Below are positions 11,286 to 26,060 of a DNA stretch of 64,000 bases, one piece after another (positions within the stretch are counted from its first letter, which is position 1; each line of letters begins with the position of its first letter). Both the position numbers and the translations under genes were made by a program. The stretch is from Amoebophrya sp. A120 (taxonomy: Eukaryota; Sar; Dinophyceae; Syndiniales; Amoebophryaceae), in contig CAJINV010000016.1 in the NCBI GenBank assembly GCA_905178155.1, forward strand, positions 835,386-899,385, read 5' to 3'. The notes under the pieces were generated by a model. The model saw only the letters and a list, made by a program, of their open reading frames with translations, was not told the origin of the DNA and did no database searches.

Positions 11286-12512
11286 ATGGCAAGACTAAAG
11301 AAAGACGACGGCGCAAAGAAGAAGGGGAAGGTGAGATAGAGATGTGGATTTTCTTGGGAAGAGTTCTGCGATATTGTTTATTTGTCATGCAAAAACCAGC
11401 ACAGCTGCACCAAGTGTCTGTGATGTAGGAAATGCAATTTGCAACAATAATGTATCAAAAATTCTAGTACAACTACATCCACTAAAACGAACAGGAGCAA
11501 GTGGGAAAGAAGCATTTTGCTGCGGATAAGGAGACCCCAGCCGCTTCCATCGTCGGTGGGAAAACCCCGGGCCTTAATAACGAAACCCCAGCTATCCTGT
11601 GTAGAAACGTCCCCACCCCAGAGTTGTCATGCAAATGCGCAATGGTAGGAACATCTCTAATGCGCATCTCCATGGAAGGCATTTCCAATCGTGTTTTGAC
11701 ATTTGTAATGCTGTAAACAGGATGAGAGAGTGGCTTTCTCATGCGGCTTTCCTTGCTAGCCAGCACTACGCTGCAGATGAAAACTTGTCATGCAGAACTC
11801 CCAAAACTTAGGAATTTGTGTTGCAGACTTCCCATCTTGACTATGGTGTGGGAACGTTTTTACATGGGATACCAGCGGGCTGCGCTCCGGTGGTTGTTGT
11901 GAAGAAGCGCACGACCAAGCCAGGCCAGGCGGCGATCCGGGAAATCAAGAAGTACTTATAGATACGTTTTGTGGATCTGGATCGATTGTTTTTGCATGTT
12001 TCCTTGCATGAGAAATCAATGTTGAATTCACTCACTGCGCATGACAAATTTTTAACAACATTTGTGGTGCGAGGGCATTGCAAAGTATGCAACACAAGAA
12101 CTTTTTACCAGGTACCAGAAATCTACTGAGCTGCTGCTCCGAAAGCTGCCGTTCCAGCGATTAGTTCGTGAGGTGCTCCAGGGCGATACTCGCGCGCAAG
12201 AGTTCCGCTTCCAGTCGCAGGCACTGTTGGCCTTGCAAGAAGCTGCGGAAGCCCACTTAGTTGGCTTGTTCGAGGACACGAACTTGTATAATTGCATAGA
12301 GCTGATTTATTTTGATGCCTTTGTTTCTGAACAGATCCATTTATTGCCTGACAAATTCAAATTTTCCGTTTGAAGTAATTTCTCATGCACAAATCACGCA
12401 CAAAAATCACAGGTGCGCCCTGCATGCCCGTCGCGTGACGATTATGAAGAAGGATTTGCAATTGGCTGTCCGCATTCGCGGCGAGCGCCGGGACCCGGGG
12501 AACGGTTACTAA
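11286..12512 (+). CDS. divergent histone H3, CenH3-like
   Basis: Exons 11286-11330, 11495-11592, 11877-11951, 12112-12285 and 12413-12512 give 163 residues. The H3 fold is clear: [61 protein letters not shown] and [10 protein letters not shown]. Three features set it apart from canonical H3. The N-terminal tail (about 70 residues) has none of the usual ARTKQTARKS sequence. Loop 1 ([17 protein letters not shown]) is two residues longer than in H3, as in CENP-A. The C-terminus extends past RIRGER with DPGNGY. The sequence [11 protein letters not shown] also matches CENP-A better than H3, although FEDTNLCA is H3-like. It may be a centromeric H3 or another variant. Introns 1, 3 and 4 are GT-AG (11331-11494, 11952-12111, 12286-12412); intron 2 is an introner. 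Confidence 0.92.
11593..11871 (+). mobile_element. introner, family C, in H3-like gene
   Basis: TSD CCAGC at 11588-11592 and 11872-11876. Left end TATCCTGTGTAGAAACGTCC, right end ends GGAACGTTTTTACATGGGATA without its first base matching perfectly. Removal joins ETPA to GCAPVVVV in frame. Confidence 0.92.
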
Positions 12513-12527
12513 GCAAACAGTAACTGT
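12473..12527 (+). repeat. H3 3' end block, original copy
   Basis: The last 13 codons of the H3-like gene, its stop and 15 bases after it. The same 55 bases recur at 13518-13572, and most of them at 15190-15230, at the head of each copy of the tandem duplication. Confidence 0.9.
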
Positions 12528-13517
12528 TATCGAAGAAAAAAAGTGTTACTGTTACACATTGCAAGAAAAAAACCGAATATTTTCATCCGTTCAGTAAGAA
12601 TTTTTTTGGCACGCAGGTCGGCGAAAACTTCGTTTCTGATGAATGACGCAGACATGACGAAGGCAGCCAGCCATCGGCCCCCTCAGTTACGTCCTACACT
12701 AGCTAGCTGAGGGCGCGCCTATTTTGGCGCTTCGCTCCCAATGGCTCGCCCGGAATGCGGTTCGCTGGCCTTGTGTTTCCTGGCCCCATCCCGTGACAAC
12801 ATGAAGCAGAGAATACAGATGGAAGGGGACTCGGTCACAAGAGTGGCAAACCGCCTCCGGGTGAACATTGGCAGGGTTTTGGTAACCCTGTAGCACGAGT
12901 GTTTCGCTATCAAGCATGCGCGGCTTGACTTGTAGGGGAGATATTTTCTCAGACACCCACGGAAGAGCCTGCGCCCGCAGGATCCCTGAAATTCAATCAC
13001 GGACGTGGGGGCAGCTTCTTTTACGTGGTGTGCAAACTTGACGCAAAGCCTCTAGCTGAAGGCTCGCGCTTTCGCGTGTTTGCTTTCAGTCGAGGTGTTA
13101 CACACTTGGAAAAAAAAACGGCAATCTCTTGCGCAAAATCGCCCACATTTTGACCCTCCCTTGAGGGCTGGCCAATGTTACACATTTTGGTGTGTAACAC
13201 AGCAGTTTTTTTGCGAACCCCCATGGCACTCTGCGATTTACTGTGTTACACATTTCAAACAGTATCAAGATTCCGCTCGGGGAGAAAAGTCTAGAAGTTG
13301 GATGTCGCCCGGTGAAAAAAGTGTTACATATCGAAAAAAAAGTGATACAGTTGCTATTTTTTCTGGCCTTGCTTTGACCCCTCAAAAAAATGCAGTGTGT
13401 ATCACTTTTTTTTGCAATCCGGGTGGAAAGTTGGCTTTCGGGACAGGGCGCCGATTTCGCCAGGAAAGGGCAAATTACGTAGAGCCATCATGGCCACGAT
13501 GGGAAGGAAAAGGCTGG
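12513..13517. other. intergenic, with repeated TGTTACACA motif
   Basis: No gene is supported. Between 13090 and 13410 the words GTGTTACAC and GTGTTACACAT recur on both strands, including a perfect 9-bp inverted pair around a 6-base loop at 13176-13199. Purpose unknown. Confidence 0.5.
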
Positions 13518-15189
13518 CATTCGCGGCGAGCGCCGGGACCCGGGGAACGGTTACTAAGCAAACAGTAACTGTGAATATGTCAACATCTTCGAAAGTGTTG
13601 ACTTCCACTGCATCGCAGAAGTGGGACGAGCAATAGACGGTCTATAACGAGAGGGTAAGACTAAGAATAGACTTCTAGAAAATGATTTTGCAAATTGCAT
13701 CGATTGCAAGATAACTTGATCAACATAGGACCTCCTTTTATCGTTGTAGACAGGGCGTAGCTAGCACATGTGCCGGAGATCGGATCAATGGCATGTGCGT
13801 TGGCATGAACCTAGAGAAGCGAATAGAAGACACTTCTGCTGCAGTTTCCTATGAAAGATCTTTGAATTAACACCGGATCATGTATCCATCAGGCAAAAAA
13901 CCATCTTCATACACAGCAGCTGCACAACATCAAACTAAATTGTAAAGAATACTATTGGCGCGACGTCAGGAGTAGAATTCGAAATTGAGATCAACATCAA
14001 CGAGCTGATTTTTGCGAACACTAGCTAGATTTTGATAAGATGATCTTGATCACAGAAAACAACAAGCCGCGGCTCCTTTCATCTTTATTTTGCGAGAAAA
14101 GATGAGGAACCACTACTGCTCTCGAAGATACTAAGACTGGTCAAAGTATTTCTGCTCAACACCGCTGTACATGAGGATGGCTTTTGTCAAAAAAAGATTG
14201 ATCATAATTTTCCCTTTCATTTCTATGAACTACTGTCAATTATCTGGTAGCTCCGTATAGAAGGCCTATGTATGTATTTCTATTTCGAGAAGGTGTGCTC
14301 GCTCCGGGAAGTAGTTCTTGACATCTTCCTCTGGCCGTTTCGGATTGTACTCCGATGTACTTCTGTCGTGACCCCTGCGCTGTAAATTCTTTGGATATTA
14401 TGACTGCTCTCACGTGAGCCGATCGGGACCGACCAATTACTTCTCTTGAGCAGTATACTATACGTTCTAGCTGCTGAGGCTGATAGATTTACAAGATGGA
14501 AACAGGACTACTTCCGGTATTTTTATACTGACGGCATGGAATCGATGGAAGGAAAAAATAAGAATGAAGAAGGATTTCTAGAGTGACGTCCATGCTAATG
14601 CGCAGGAAGCAGTGTCTTTTTTGTTCTCTTAGAACTACCTACTTGCTGAGGAGGTAGAAATTGTTTCACGAGAAGAAAATGCGTACTAGTCACTGGTCTA
14701 AAAAAAAAAACAAATCTGAGACGATCTTCGAAGTAACAGGGTCTTGGCAAATGCAGGTAACATATCGCACATAATTCCAGATGAATTTGGCTTTTGGATA
14801 ATAACTTGTTTGCTCGGAATTCCAATTCCAATTCGTTTCACTCATCAAGAAGGATCAGCGTTCTGGAAAATGTAGCGAACTTTTTTTGCAGAAATTAAGA
14901 TGAATCGGAGGATCGTGCCGAAAATGTGACTTTGGTATCTCTAGGGGACGGTGGGTGCGTCGACTGGTACAAATCTCTAGCAAGGCCGCGGATGCAAGGA
15001 AACAACGGAAAACTCCGAGAGCAATTTATTCGTTTTCACACCCACGAATTTTCCTGCAGCGACCCCTCTTTTTCCAACAACATGAGAAATACCATGATAG
15101 AGTTTCATCCTTCATGTTGTTGTTTCCAACTTGATTTCGCGAATTATACCGAATTAGTCGGCAATATTGTATCGTAGTGCACGTGAGTG
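13518..15189. repeat. tandem segmental duplication, copy 1
   Basis: Begins with the copied H3 3' end and runs about 1.66 kb. Long stretches match copy 2, for example the block around 13870-14030 (starting ACCGGATCATGTATCCATCA) against 15550-15720. No conserved ORF is carried. The start-to-start offset of the H3-derived block is 1664 bases. Confidence 0.92.
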
Positions 15190-16870
15190 GCGAGCGCCGG
15201 GACCCGGGGAACGGTTACTAAGCAAGTAGTAACTGTGAAATTGTCAACATCGAAAGTGTTGACTTCTACTGCACCGCAGAAGTGGGACGAGCAATAGACG
15301 GTTTATAACGACTAATAGAGATGACCCCCTCGTCGAGGGGGTAAGAACAATGGACTTCTAGAAAATGATTTTGCATATTGCATCGATTGCAAGATTATAA
15401 CTTGATCAACATAGCACCTTCTTTTATCGTTGTAGACAGGCCGCAGCTAGTACATGTGCCGAAGATCCGATCAATGGCATGTGTGTTGGCACGAACCTAG
15501 AGAAAGAGAAGACACTTCTGCTGCAGTTTTTTATGAAAGATCTTTGAATTAACACCGGATCATGTATCCATCAGGCAAAAAACCATCTTCATACACAGCA
15601 GCTGCACAACATCAAACTAAATTGTAAAGAATACTATTGGCGCGACGTCAGGAGTAGAATTCGAAATTGAGATCAACATCAACGAGCTGATTTTTGCGAA
15701 CACTAGCTAGATTTTGATAGGATGATCTTGTTCACACAAAACAAAAACCCGTGGCTCCTTTCATCTTTATTTTGCGAGAAAAGATGAGGAACCACTACTG
15801 CTCTCGAAGATATTAAGACCGGTCAAGGTATTTATGCTCAACATCGCTGTACATGAGGATGGCTTTTGCCCAAAAAAAGATTGATCATAATTTTCCCTTT
15901 CATTTCTATGTGAAGTTCTGTCAATTATCTGGTAGCTCCGTATAGAAGGCCTATGTATGTACTTATTTCTATTTCGAGAAGGTGTGCTCGCTCCGGGAAG
16001 TAGTTCTTGACATCTTCCTCTGGCCGTTTCGGATTGTACTCCGATGTACTCCTGTCGTGACCCCTGCGCTGTAAATTCTTTGGAAATTATTATAACTGCT
16101 TTCACATGAGGATGAGCCGATCGGGACCGACCAATTACTTCTTCTCTTGAGCAGTATACTATACGTTCTAGCTGAGGCTGATAGATTTACAAGATGGAAA
16201 GAGGACTATTTCCGGTATTTTTATACTGACGGCATGGAATCGATGGAAGGAAAAAATGAAAAAGAATTTCTAGGGTGACGCGCATTGTAATGCGCAGGAA
16301 GCACTGCCTTTTTTGTTCTCTTAACACTACCTACTTGTTCAGGAGGTGGAAATTGTTTCACGAAGAGAAAATGCGTACTAGTCACTGGTCTAAAAAAAAC
16401 AAATCAGAGACGATCTTCGAAGTAGCAGGGTCTTGGCAAGAGCAGGCAACAAATCGCACATAATTCCGGATGAATTTACCAATTTGGCTTTTGGATTTAT
16501 AACTTTCCTCGGAATTCCAATTTCAATTCGTTTCATTCATCAAGGATCAGCGCTCTGGAAAATGTAGCGAGCTTTTTCTGCAGAAATTAAGATGAACCAG
16601 AGGATGAAATTATGAATGACTTTGGTATTTTTAGGGGGTGGTGGGTACGTCGACTGGTATTAATCTTTAGCAAGGCCGCGGATGCAAGGAAAAGGAAAAC
16701 TCCGAGAGGAATTTATTCGTTTTCACACCCACAAATTTTCCTGCAGCGACCCCTCTTTTTCCAACAACATGAAAAATATCCTGATAGAGTTTCATCCTTC
16801 ATGTTGTTGTTTCCAACTTGATTTCGCGCCGAATTATACCGAATCATTGGCAATATTGTGTCGTAGTGTC
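15190..16870. repeat. tandem segmental duplication, copy 2
   Basis: Second copy of the 1.66-kb unit, starting with GCGAGCGCCGGGACCCGGGG from the H3 3' end and ending near the shared GGCAATATTGT. It differs from copy 1 by scattered substitutions and small indels, including the extra CCCCCTCGTCGAGGGGG palindrome at 15325-15341. Confidence 0.92.
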
Positions 16871-16974
16871 ACACTTGTTCCATAGCGACAGTGAAGTTCG
16901 ACAGTGAAGTTTGAAAGCTATCCTTTCCGACAGTTTTCATCAGCTTTTACTCCTTTTGTGCGAGTATTTTGTAA

Positions 16975-20318
<3,344 letters not shown>

Positions 20319-21802
20319 ATGGAGGTGACAGATTGCTGCGTTGCTAGTACATCTATGTGAAGCAGTACTAGGCAGCACTCTCTCGAGGACCGCGACCGAA
20401 TTCAGCGACTCTGACTCAAAGTTTGTTATATCCGTCATATCGACACTTTAGTATCATGTCGACAAGTTTTGCCAAGCAAGTCGATGAATGGAAGTGAATC
20501 GAGCAAAGGAACACTCAGCTACGCCAACGATCTTCTTGTCACGAAGTAGCGGTGGCATTATATGTTTGCGTGTTCGCGAGGAGAGGTTTGAATGTTCCTC
20601 ATGGTTAATTGCACCACGCAGCTGTTGTGTAACTGTATGTAGTACGTATCGAGAGAGACTGAAAAGAACGCTAAGGACACCGAAGACGTAGTTCAGTGTC
20701 GGCAGAATTTTCAGAAAGTTCAGGCGTTCTTCCAGGCTGCTCTGGCCGGCGCGTCAGTGACCCAGGTTGCAAGTTCGTGGACGTGTTTCTTACATTTGAA
20801 TTGGGAAAATGTATTTGTGGCACAGGACCTCAAGCTTTGATATCTACCAATGGCGTTCATTGGGTCGAATTCTGTTACGATATCATTATCATTATCAAGA
20901 AGAGTAAGCGTTTCCTATCTTGACTGTGAATGCCTACTGTCCCAGAGATAGAATAAAGACCGACCCGCTGTGACTTTGTGCTGCCGCGCATACCAATTTG
21001 TGGAGCACAAGACGATCAATCAAGAACAGCAGCAGCTCTTTCGCTGCAGCAACACACCCTTCCTCGTCTCCTCGGGACTACGGATCTCAGTACCGGCACG
21101 CGACGACAGGTGCAGTGCGTATTACGACCCCACGGAACGATCCCACTGCAAACTTGGTGAGTAATAACAGTCGACCTACTATCACTATCCGCGTGTGCCT
21201 GCTACCTTGTAGTACGCCGGTTCGCCACCTCTCGTCGCAGTGACGTCTTCATCAGATACACAGGTAAAAATCTGCAGGTTTGCGCACTTCATCTACAACT
21301 ACAGCGGTAGCAGTTGCCCGATCACTCGCACCATATTTTCCTTAGGACGCGACGGCGACACAGACGTCGCCCGGGCGCTCTTGGCACGCCGCGCTTGTGC
21401 AGAGACCGGACGAAGAAGCCTCTCTCCCCTTTCGCCGCCACTCGAACACAGACCTGACACCGGGAGCAAGATACAACAGCTGACGGTCGCACCGTATTAA
21501 CGAGGGGACAAGACGACCCTAACCTGGCAGCAAGGCTAGATCTTCCTTCCCTGATACAACTCAAGCAACAGCGGCGCACTGTGAGAGTACACCGGAGCAG
21601 TAGTGCCGACAGAACAACAAGAGGAGGCACTTAGAAGAAACCGGCGATATTTAGCAAAACGTAAAGACAGTCGGGAGCAGTACGTTCTTCGGCCCCAGTT
21701 CAAAAGCGGCTTTCTTACTGGCCGAAGGCTCGCGTTCGATCTGTGTTTTCCGCGCTTTGGCCGTCCCTTTTCCAAATCGCAGGCGGAAATACCGGTCACA
21801 AA
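20319..21802. other. intergenic, nothing supported
   Basis: Spacer between the CDC5 stop and the CHMP1 start. Only short ORFs, several overlapping in all frames at 20970-21240. No repeat or RNA gene recognised. Confidence 0.5.
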
Positions 21803-22767
21803 ATGGGCGCGAAACCCTCAAAAACCTTGATGGACACCATCATCGAGGTAAAATTGACGAAAAAACGACTCGAAGCAGCGCAGAGGAAGGCAGAAAAACA
21901 GCACGGCATGGAGAAGCAAAAGGTACTTTTAGTAGTGATGAATGAGTTTGAGTGATCAGAATTCCAGGTACTCGCAGAGAAAGATTCAGAAAGCGGAATT
22001 GCTTTCGCATTGGCATGTTAGTTTCTGATGTCGCAGAGCTGGAGTTTGTCTACCTCCGAGGTTCAGGGAATGGTTCCAGAACTTGTTCATCTTTCTAATT
22101 CCCCAGGTCCTGAAAGCCATCGAGCAGGGAAACCTCGAGGGCGCACGTGTTTACGCAGAAAACGCAATACGGAAGAAATCCGAAGCGCTGCAGATGCTCC
22201 GACTCGCGGCTAGAATGGACGCTGTAGCGTCGAAACTAGACACAGCAGAGAAAACACAGGCGATGTCGCAGAACATATCGGACACAATACCCCAGTTAGA
22301 CGACGCGCTGACAAAGATGACACCGGAAGCAATCGCGACGAACATGGACCAATTTGAGAAGATTTTCGACGACCGTACTTGTTTGATGTCTGGATCATGT
22401 TTTGGTTCGATTTTCGGGTTGTGCGTTCGTGATGTGAAAATTTAGAGAAAGAGGTAAGGGAATGAAAAAAGGGCTACGACATGTCTCACATAAACAAATC
22501 ACAGTGGACGTGCGCATGAACTACATCACGACGGCGGTTGACAGCACCACCGCTTCGGCAACACCAACAAACGAAGTCGACCTACTCATCCAGCAGGTCG
22601 GTGAGGAGCACGCCATGGATGTTTCCAACCTCCTAAATCAGGACGGACTGAAAGACCCCCTGACGGCGGCGATCTTGAATCCGGCCGCCGGGCTTCCGGG
22701 CAAGGACGCGTCGAAAGATTCGGTTGGGGAGGATTTGGAAAGCCGGCTCGCGGCGTTGCGGTCGTGA
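21803..22767 (+). CDS. CHMP1: CHMP1/Vps46, ESCRT-III related subunit
   Basis: Regulator of ESCRT-III membrane scission in multivesicular body sorting and cytokinesis, acting with Vps4. Exons 21803-21922, 22107-22374 and 22505-22767 give 216 residues, close to the family's about 200. The match to CHMP1 is strong: VKLTKKRLEAAQRKAEKQ, then LEGARVYAENAIRKKSEALQ, MDAVASKLDTAEK, MDQFEKIFDDLDVR, and a C-terminal MIT-interacting motif DLESRLAALRS. The N-terminus MGAKPS has Gly2 and Ser6, so N-myristoylation is possible. Both introns are GT-AG (21923-22106 and 22375-22504) and there is no introner. Start is the ATG seven bases after a pyrimidine/AG run. Confidence 0.96.
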
Positions 22768-23295
22768 TGAGGATAGTATCGCCTTCGCGGTACGGTGACC
22801 CGCGATTTTGGATGCGTCCCGCGTGCAAGTAGGTAAAGCACGCCATACAGGAGTCGCAGCTCTGCTTCGTTTTCGTTCTGGAAAAAAGAGACTCAGAAAA
22901 ATGAAAGACTTTTTCGAACAACCGCAATGACAACCTACATCTAAAGATCCGGCAGGTGTCCATCAGAAGATGGAAAGTTGAAATGTACGATCGTTTGTAA
23001 GTTCGGAGGAGTATTGCGTTTTGACATCCCTCTTCCGGTTTCGAAATTTAGTTTGAGGTTTTTCTTTTGTTCCAGAGCCGGTGCCGGTTCTCAGATCTAA
23101 AGATTCTAAAAGATCTCGCTCCACTTTCTACGGGCGCCTGCTCGCTTTTCGTGTCTTTTCGATTACAGATGATCCGAAAGACAAAGATCCATGCCTACGT
23201 ATCGTGACCCTGAAAGCATTTTTAACATCGAACGCCAATCTATAAATTTTAGCAAGCTCGGTGTTCTAGTTCTACAGGTGTTTTGTTTCAAAAAA
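22768..23295. other. intergenic, nothing supported
   Basis: AT-rich spacer. The ORF that extends the next gene upstream to 23191 lies in its presumed 5' leader; nothing else is seen. Confidence 0.45.
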
Positions 23296-25153
23296 ATGCG
23301 TCGCTTCCACCTCTTGTCCCTTGCCCTGCTCGTGCCGGTCACCGCTAAACTGAAGCTGAAGAAGAATGTTGTTCCCATTACCACGGGTAAGGTCTACCCG
23401 GACGCCATGGCAGCGTGCTGTGCCTGCTTTAAGGTGAAGTACTCGTTTCCAGAAAACGGCGGGTTCGCGCCGACCTTCGCCTTGAAGCACACCTGCAACA
23501 CGTGCTATGTCGCCGACCGGTATGGGACCGATGCGAAGGAGGAAGAGACCTTTGACGTCCCAGCGGGGCACGCGAAAACCGAGGAGGGTTACGAACAGAC
23601 CAAGGCGTATGGAAGTGTCAGGATCGAAATCGTCAAAGTTGAAAAAAATTGTAATGCATAAAATGCGACCGAAAAAGTGGCTGGATTGCAGAGGACGCAA
23701 GGGGGCCAGATTATAGTCCTGCTAAGGGTCAGGAGTTGGGCTGCTGACTAGCATGACAGAGAGGAGCTTCTTTGCCCTAAAACGCATGACAGGTTCAGTT
23801 CCAGGACAGGGCAAATTTGTCATGCGCCGACTACAGACTGTGGGTCTAACTGGCATCGATTTTACGCATCACAAATTTTTCGACTTTTTCGATTTCGATC
23901 CTGACACTCCTATAAGGCGGAAGTGAAGGCCATCCACGAGTGGAACTGGAACTGCGCCGAGGGCAAGGCTCCGGAGGATGAGGCGCAGTTCGCCGCTGGT
24001 ATAGTTTGTTCTTTCGGGATTGTTTGCCTGCACAGGCTGTCATATGGAGTTAAAAATTCGCCTGAAGGAATGGAGTGTGCGCGTGATGGGTGCCTAAAGT
24101 GGATGCGTACTTGGGTATAATCTTAATTTCTAAATTCTTGCCTTTCTTGTATCAGGTCCGGTCCCCGGGGAGCCGTCTGCCCGGTCGAGCTTCTTGATGT
24201 GCAAGGAGGATTATGCATTGCAAATATGTCTCGGTCTGCAAATATGGAACTTGTAATGCTAGTCCTACACTCCTGTAAAATCTGTATTGCATGACGATTA
24301 GCAAGAGGATGCCCCTTTTTGTAAAATACAAAAGGCCTGTCTCTCATGCGGACTGCGCATGAGGAAGTGCTCTGCAAACTTGTCATGCTTGGCTGCATTG
24401 GGAAGTATTTCAGTCTCGCCAATTCAGCATGACATGCTTTCAGACCCAGACGTATTTGCATTTGATAAGGACCCGGGCTGGTACTGCGCCATGGAGGGTG
24501 GACCGGACATGAAGAAGCCGGCGGGTGTATCCTGAGTAAAAACGTCCCCACAACAGAGTTGTCATGCAATTCTGCATGCCAAAAAAGTTTCTCATGCGGA
24601 GCCCTATGAGAAGCATTTTCTATTCGTGTTTTAGAATTTGTGATGCTAGAATCAGTATGGTAGGCTAGATCTGTAATGCTTCTGAACTAGCTAAACAGGA
24701 TTACACTACGAGGACAAAGTTGTCATGCGAAACAACCAAAGTTGGCCGATTTGTCTAGCAGATTTCCCATGTTGACTCTGGTATGGGGAAGCTTTTACTC
24801 AGGATAGGGTGTAGGATCTTGAAGAAATCCCTTGATCCTGCTTCATCATTTGCAGGCCATCCGCTGCAAAACGAAAAGGTTCACAGGTGCAGCCTCTGCA
24901 ACACAAATACTTTCATTCATAGTACTCATTTGAACCCCTGTATTTCTGATAATTGTGCAGCTCCATTCGGAGCTTGTCATGCGAAAGCTTCGATAAAAGA
25001 ATGCTGATTTTCCTTAGCATTTTGCACCAGAGATGAGCGGGTGGGATTTGTTCCCTTTCATATTCGGATGGTGAGGTGGAGAAGCTGGATGAGGACACCG
25101 GGTCGGACACCTTGGTCGAGACCATGAGCATGCCGGAGATTGGCGCCGAGTAG
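23296..25153 (+). CDS. small secreted cysteine-containing protein
   Basis: Exons 23296-23607, 23920-23998, 24156-24211, 24473-24524 and 25038-25153 give 204 residues. The start MRRFHLLSLALLVPVTA is a good signal peptide and decides the start over an upstream in-frame codon. The mature part has paired cysteines (AACCACF, HTCNTCY, NWNC, MCKED, WYC, GGIC), suggesting a disulfide-bonded, lumenal or secreted protein, and an acidic C-terminus. No family recognised. Introns: introner D, a GT-AG intron (23999-24155), introner A, and a composite last intron in which an introner C sits on the donor site of what looks like an older GT-AG intron ending at 25037. The exact join at the last intron is the least certain part. 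Confidence 0.75.
23608..23914 (+). mobile_element. introner, family D
   Basis: TSD AGGCG at 23603-23607 and 23915-23919. TIRs are long, nearly 40 bases: left TATGGAAGTGTCAGGATCG, right CGATCCTGACACTCCTATA. Removal joins QTKA to EVKAIHEW in frame. The only member of this family in the window. Confidence 0.93.
24212..24467 (+). mobile_element. introner, family A
   Basis: TSD AGGAT at 24207-24211 and AGGAC at 24468-24472 (4 of 5). Left end TATGCATTGCAAATATGTCT, right end AGACGTATTTGCATTTGATA. Removal joins MCKED to PGWYC in frame. Confidence 0.9.
24528..24806 (+). mobile_element. introner, family C, inserted at a splice donor
   Basis: TSD GGGTG at 24523-24527 and 24807-24811. Left end TATCCTGAGTAAAAACGTCC, right end ends TTTTACTCAGGATA. 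Unlike the other copies, plain removal leads to a stop, because the right TSD is followed by DNA that reads as an intron (GTGTAG donor at 24809, AG acceptor at 25036-25037). Confidence 0.85.
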
Positions 25154-25403
25154 AGTAGTTCAGACAACATCAACTTTTCGAATTCTCTTTCTGCAAGTCT
25201 TACTGTAAAAAATGCACCTGTACTCAAGGAAAACTAAAAAGGTAAAGGCAGAAGAACAAAGTATACTTCTGCGGTCCATCTGCCTAGACGCGCTGTCAAT
25301 AAAACTCAACTCTCCTACTTTTTTTTTGTCGCACTATCAATTGCGCTTGTCTACTTTAGGTGATCTCCTGTTTCCCGTGCAAAGATGTTTTTTATTGTAC
25401 CAG

Positions 25404-25540
25404 TTACCAGCGAATTTGAAAGTAAAGTTCATCTCATAATACGTTTCAAACTTTTACCAGCGATTTTTCTTTATGTAAATTTACCAGCGATTTTTCTTTT
25501 TACGTTTACCAGCGATAGCATTTCAAACTTTTACCAGCGA
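25404..25540 (+). repeat. five direct copies of TTACCAGCGA
   Basis: The 10-mer TTACCAGCGA starts at 25404, 25454, 25481, 25506 and 25531, usually within TTTTACCAGCGATTT, with irregular spacing of 25-50 bases. Confidence 0.85.
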
Positions 25541-26000
25541 TTTCAAAAATGTCAGAGAACCAGCACGGCACGGGAAAAACTAACGTTTCAATGAAGCGCG
25601 CAAAGAGAGAAGATTGAGTAAAACGCAGCGTGCCTGGCTACACAGGAGAGTTCTGATGGTAGGATACGAGTGCGTTTGAAAATTTTGTCTGTAAGATCTG
25701 ATCTTGATAATTACGCTTTCGAACGGCAGATTCCATCGAGAAAAGCGTTGGTTTCTGTTCCGCTTCTGCCCGTGTCCGGTTCGGCAGCTGTTGCGCGACC
25801 ACTGCAAGTTTTGCAGCTCTAGAGCGGAACGAGAAAGGTCGTGTGTCGCCAGCACCCTTTTAACATCATTTCGTTTGTCGCTCGGTACTCGTGGAATCTA
25901 TTATCGGAGTCTCGCCCTCGACGATCGTATCGCAGCCCCTGTTCGTTCGTGTAGTTGTCATCCCCTTCATATGTGAAGAGGTGCGACTTTACTCACAGTT

Positions 26001-26060
26001 ATGAGGTCGAGCCTGCGCTTTTTTTTCCCTAACCACACCGATGCGCAGGCTCGACCTCAT
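26001..26060. repeat. perfect 18-bp inverted repeat (hairpin)
   Basis: ATGAGGTCGAGCCTGCGC at 26001-26018 pairs exactly with GCGCAGGCTCGACCTCAT at 26043-26060 around a 24-base loop that begins with a T-run. The stem is GC-rich and would be stable in RNA. It lies about 250 bases upstream of the next start codon. Could be a structured leader, a small element end, or an RNA; no introner features. Confidence 0.85.
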
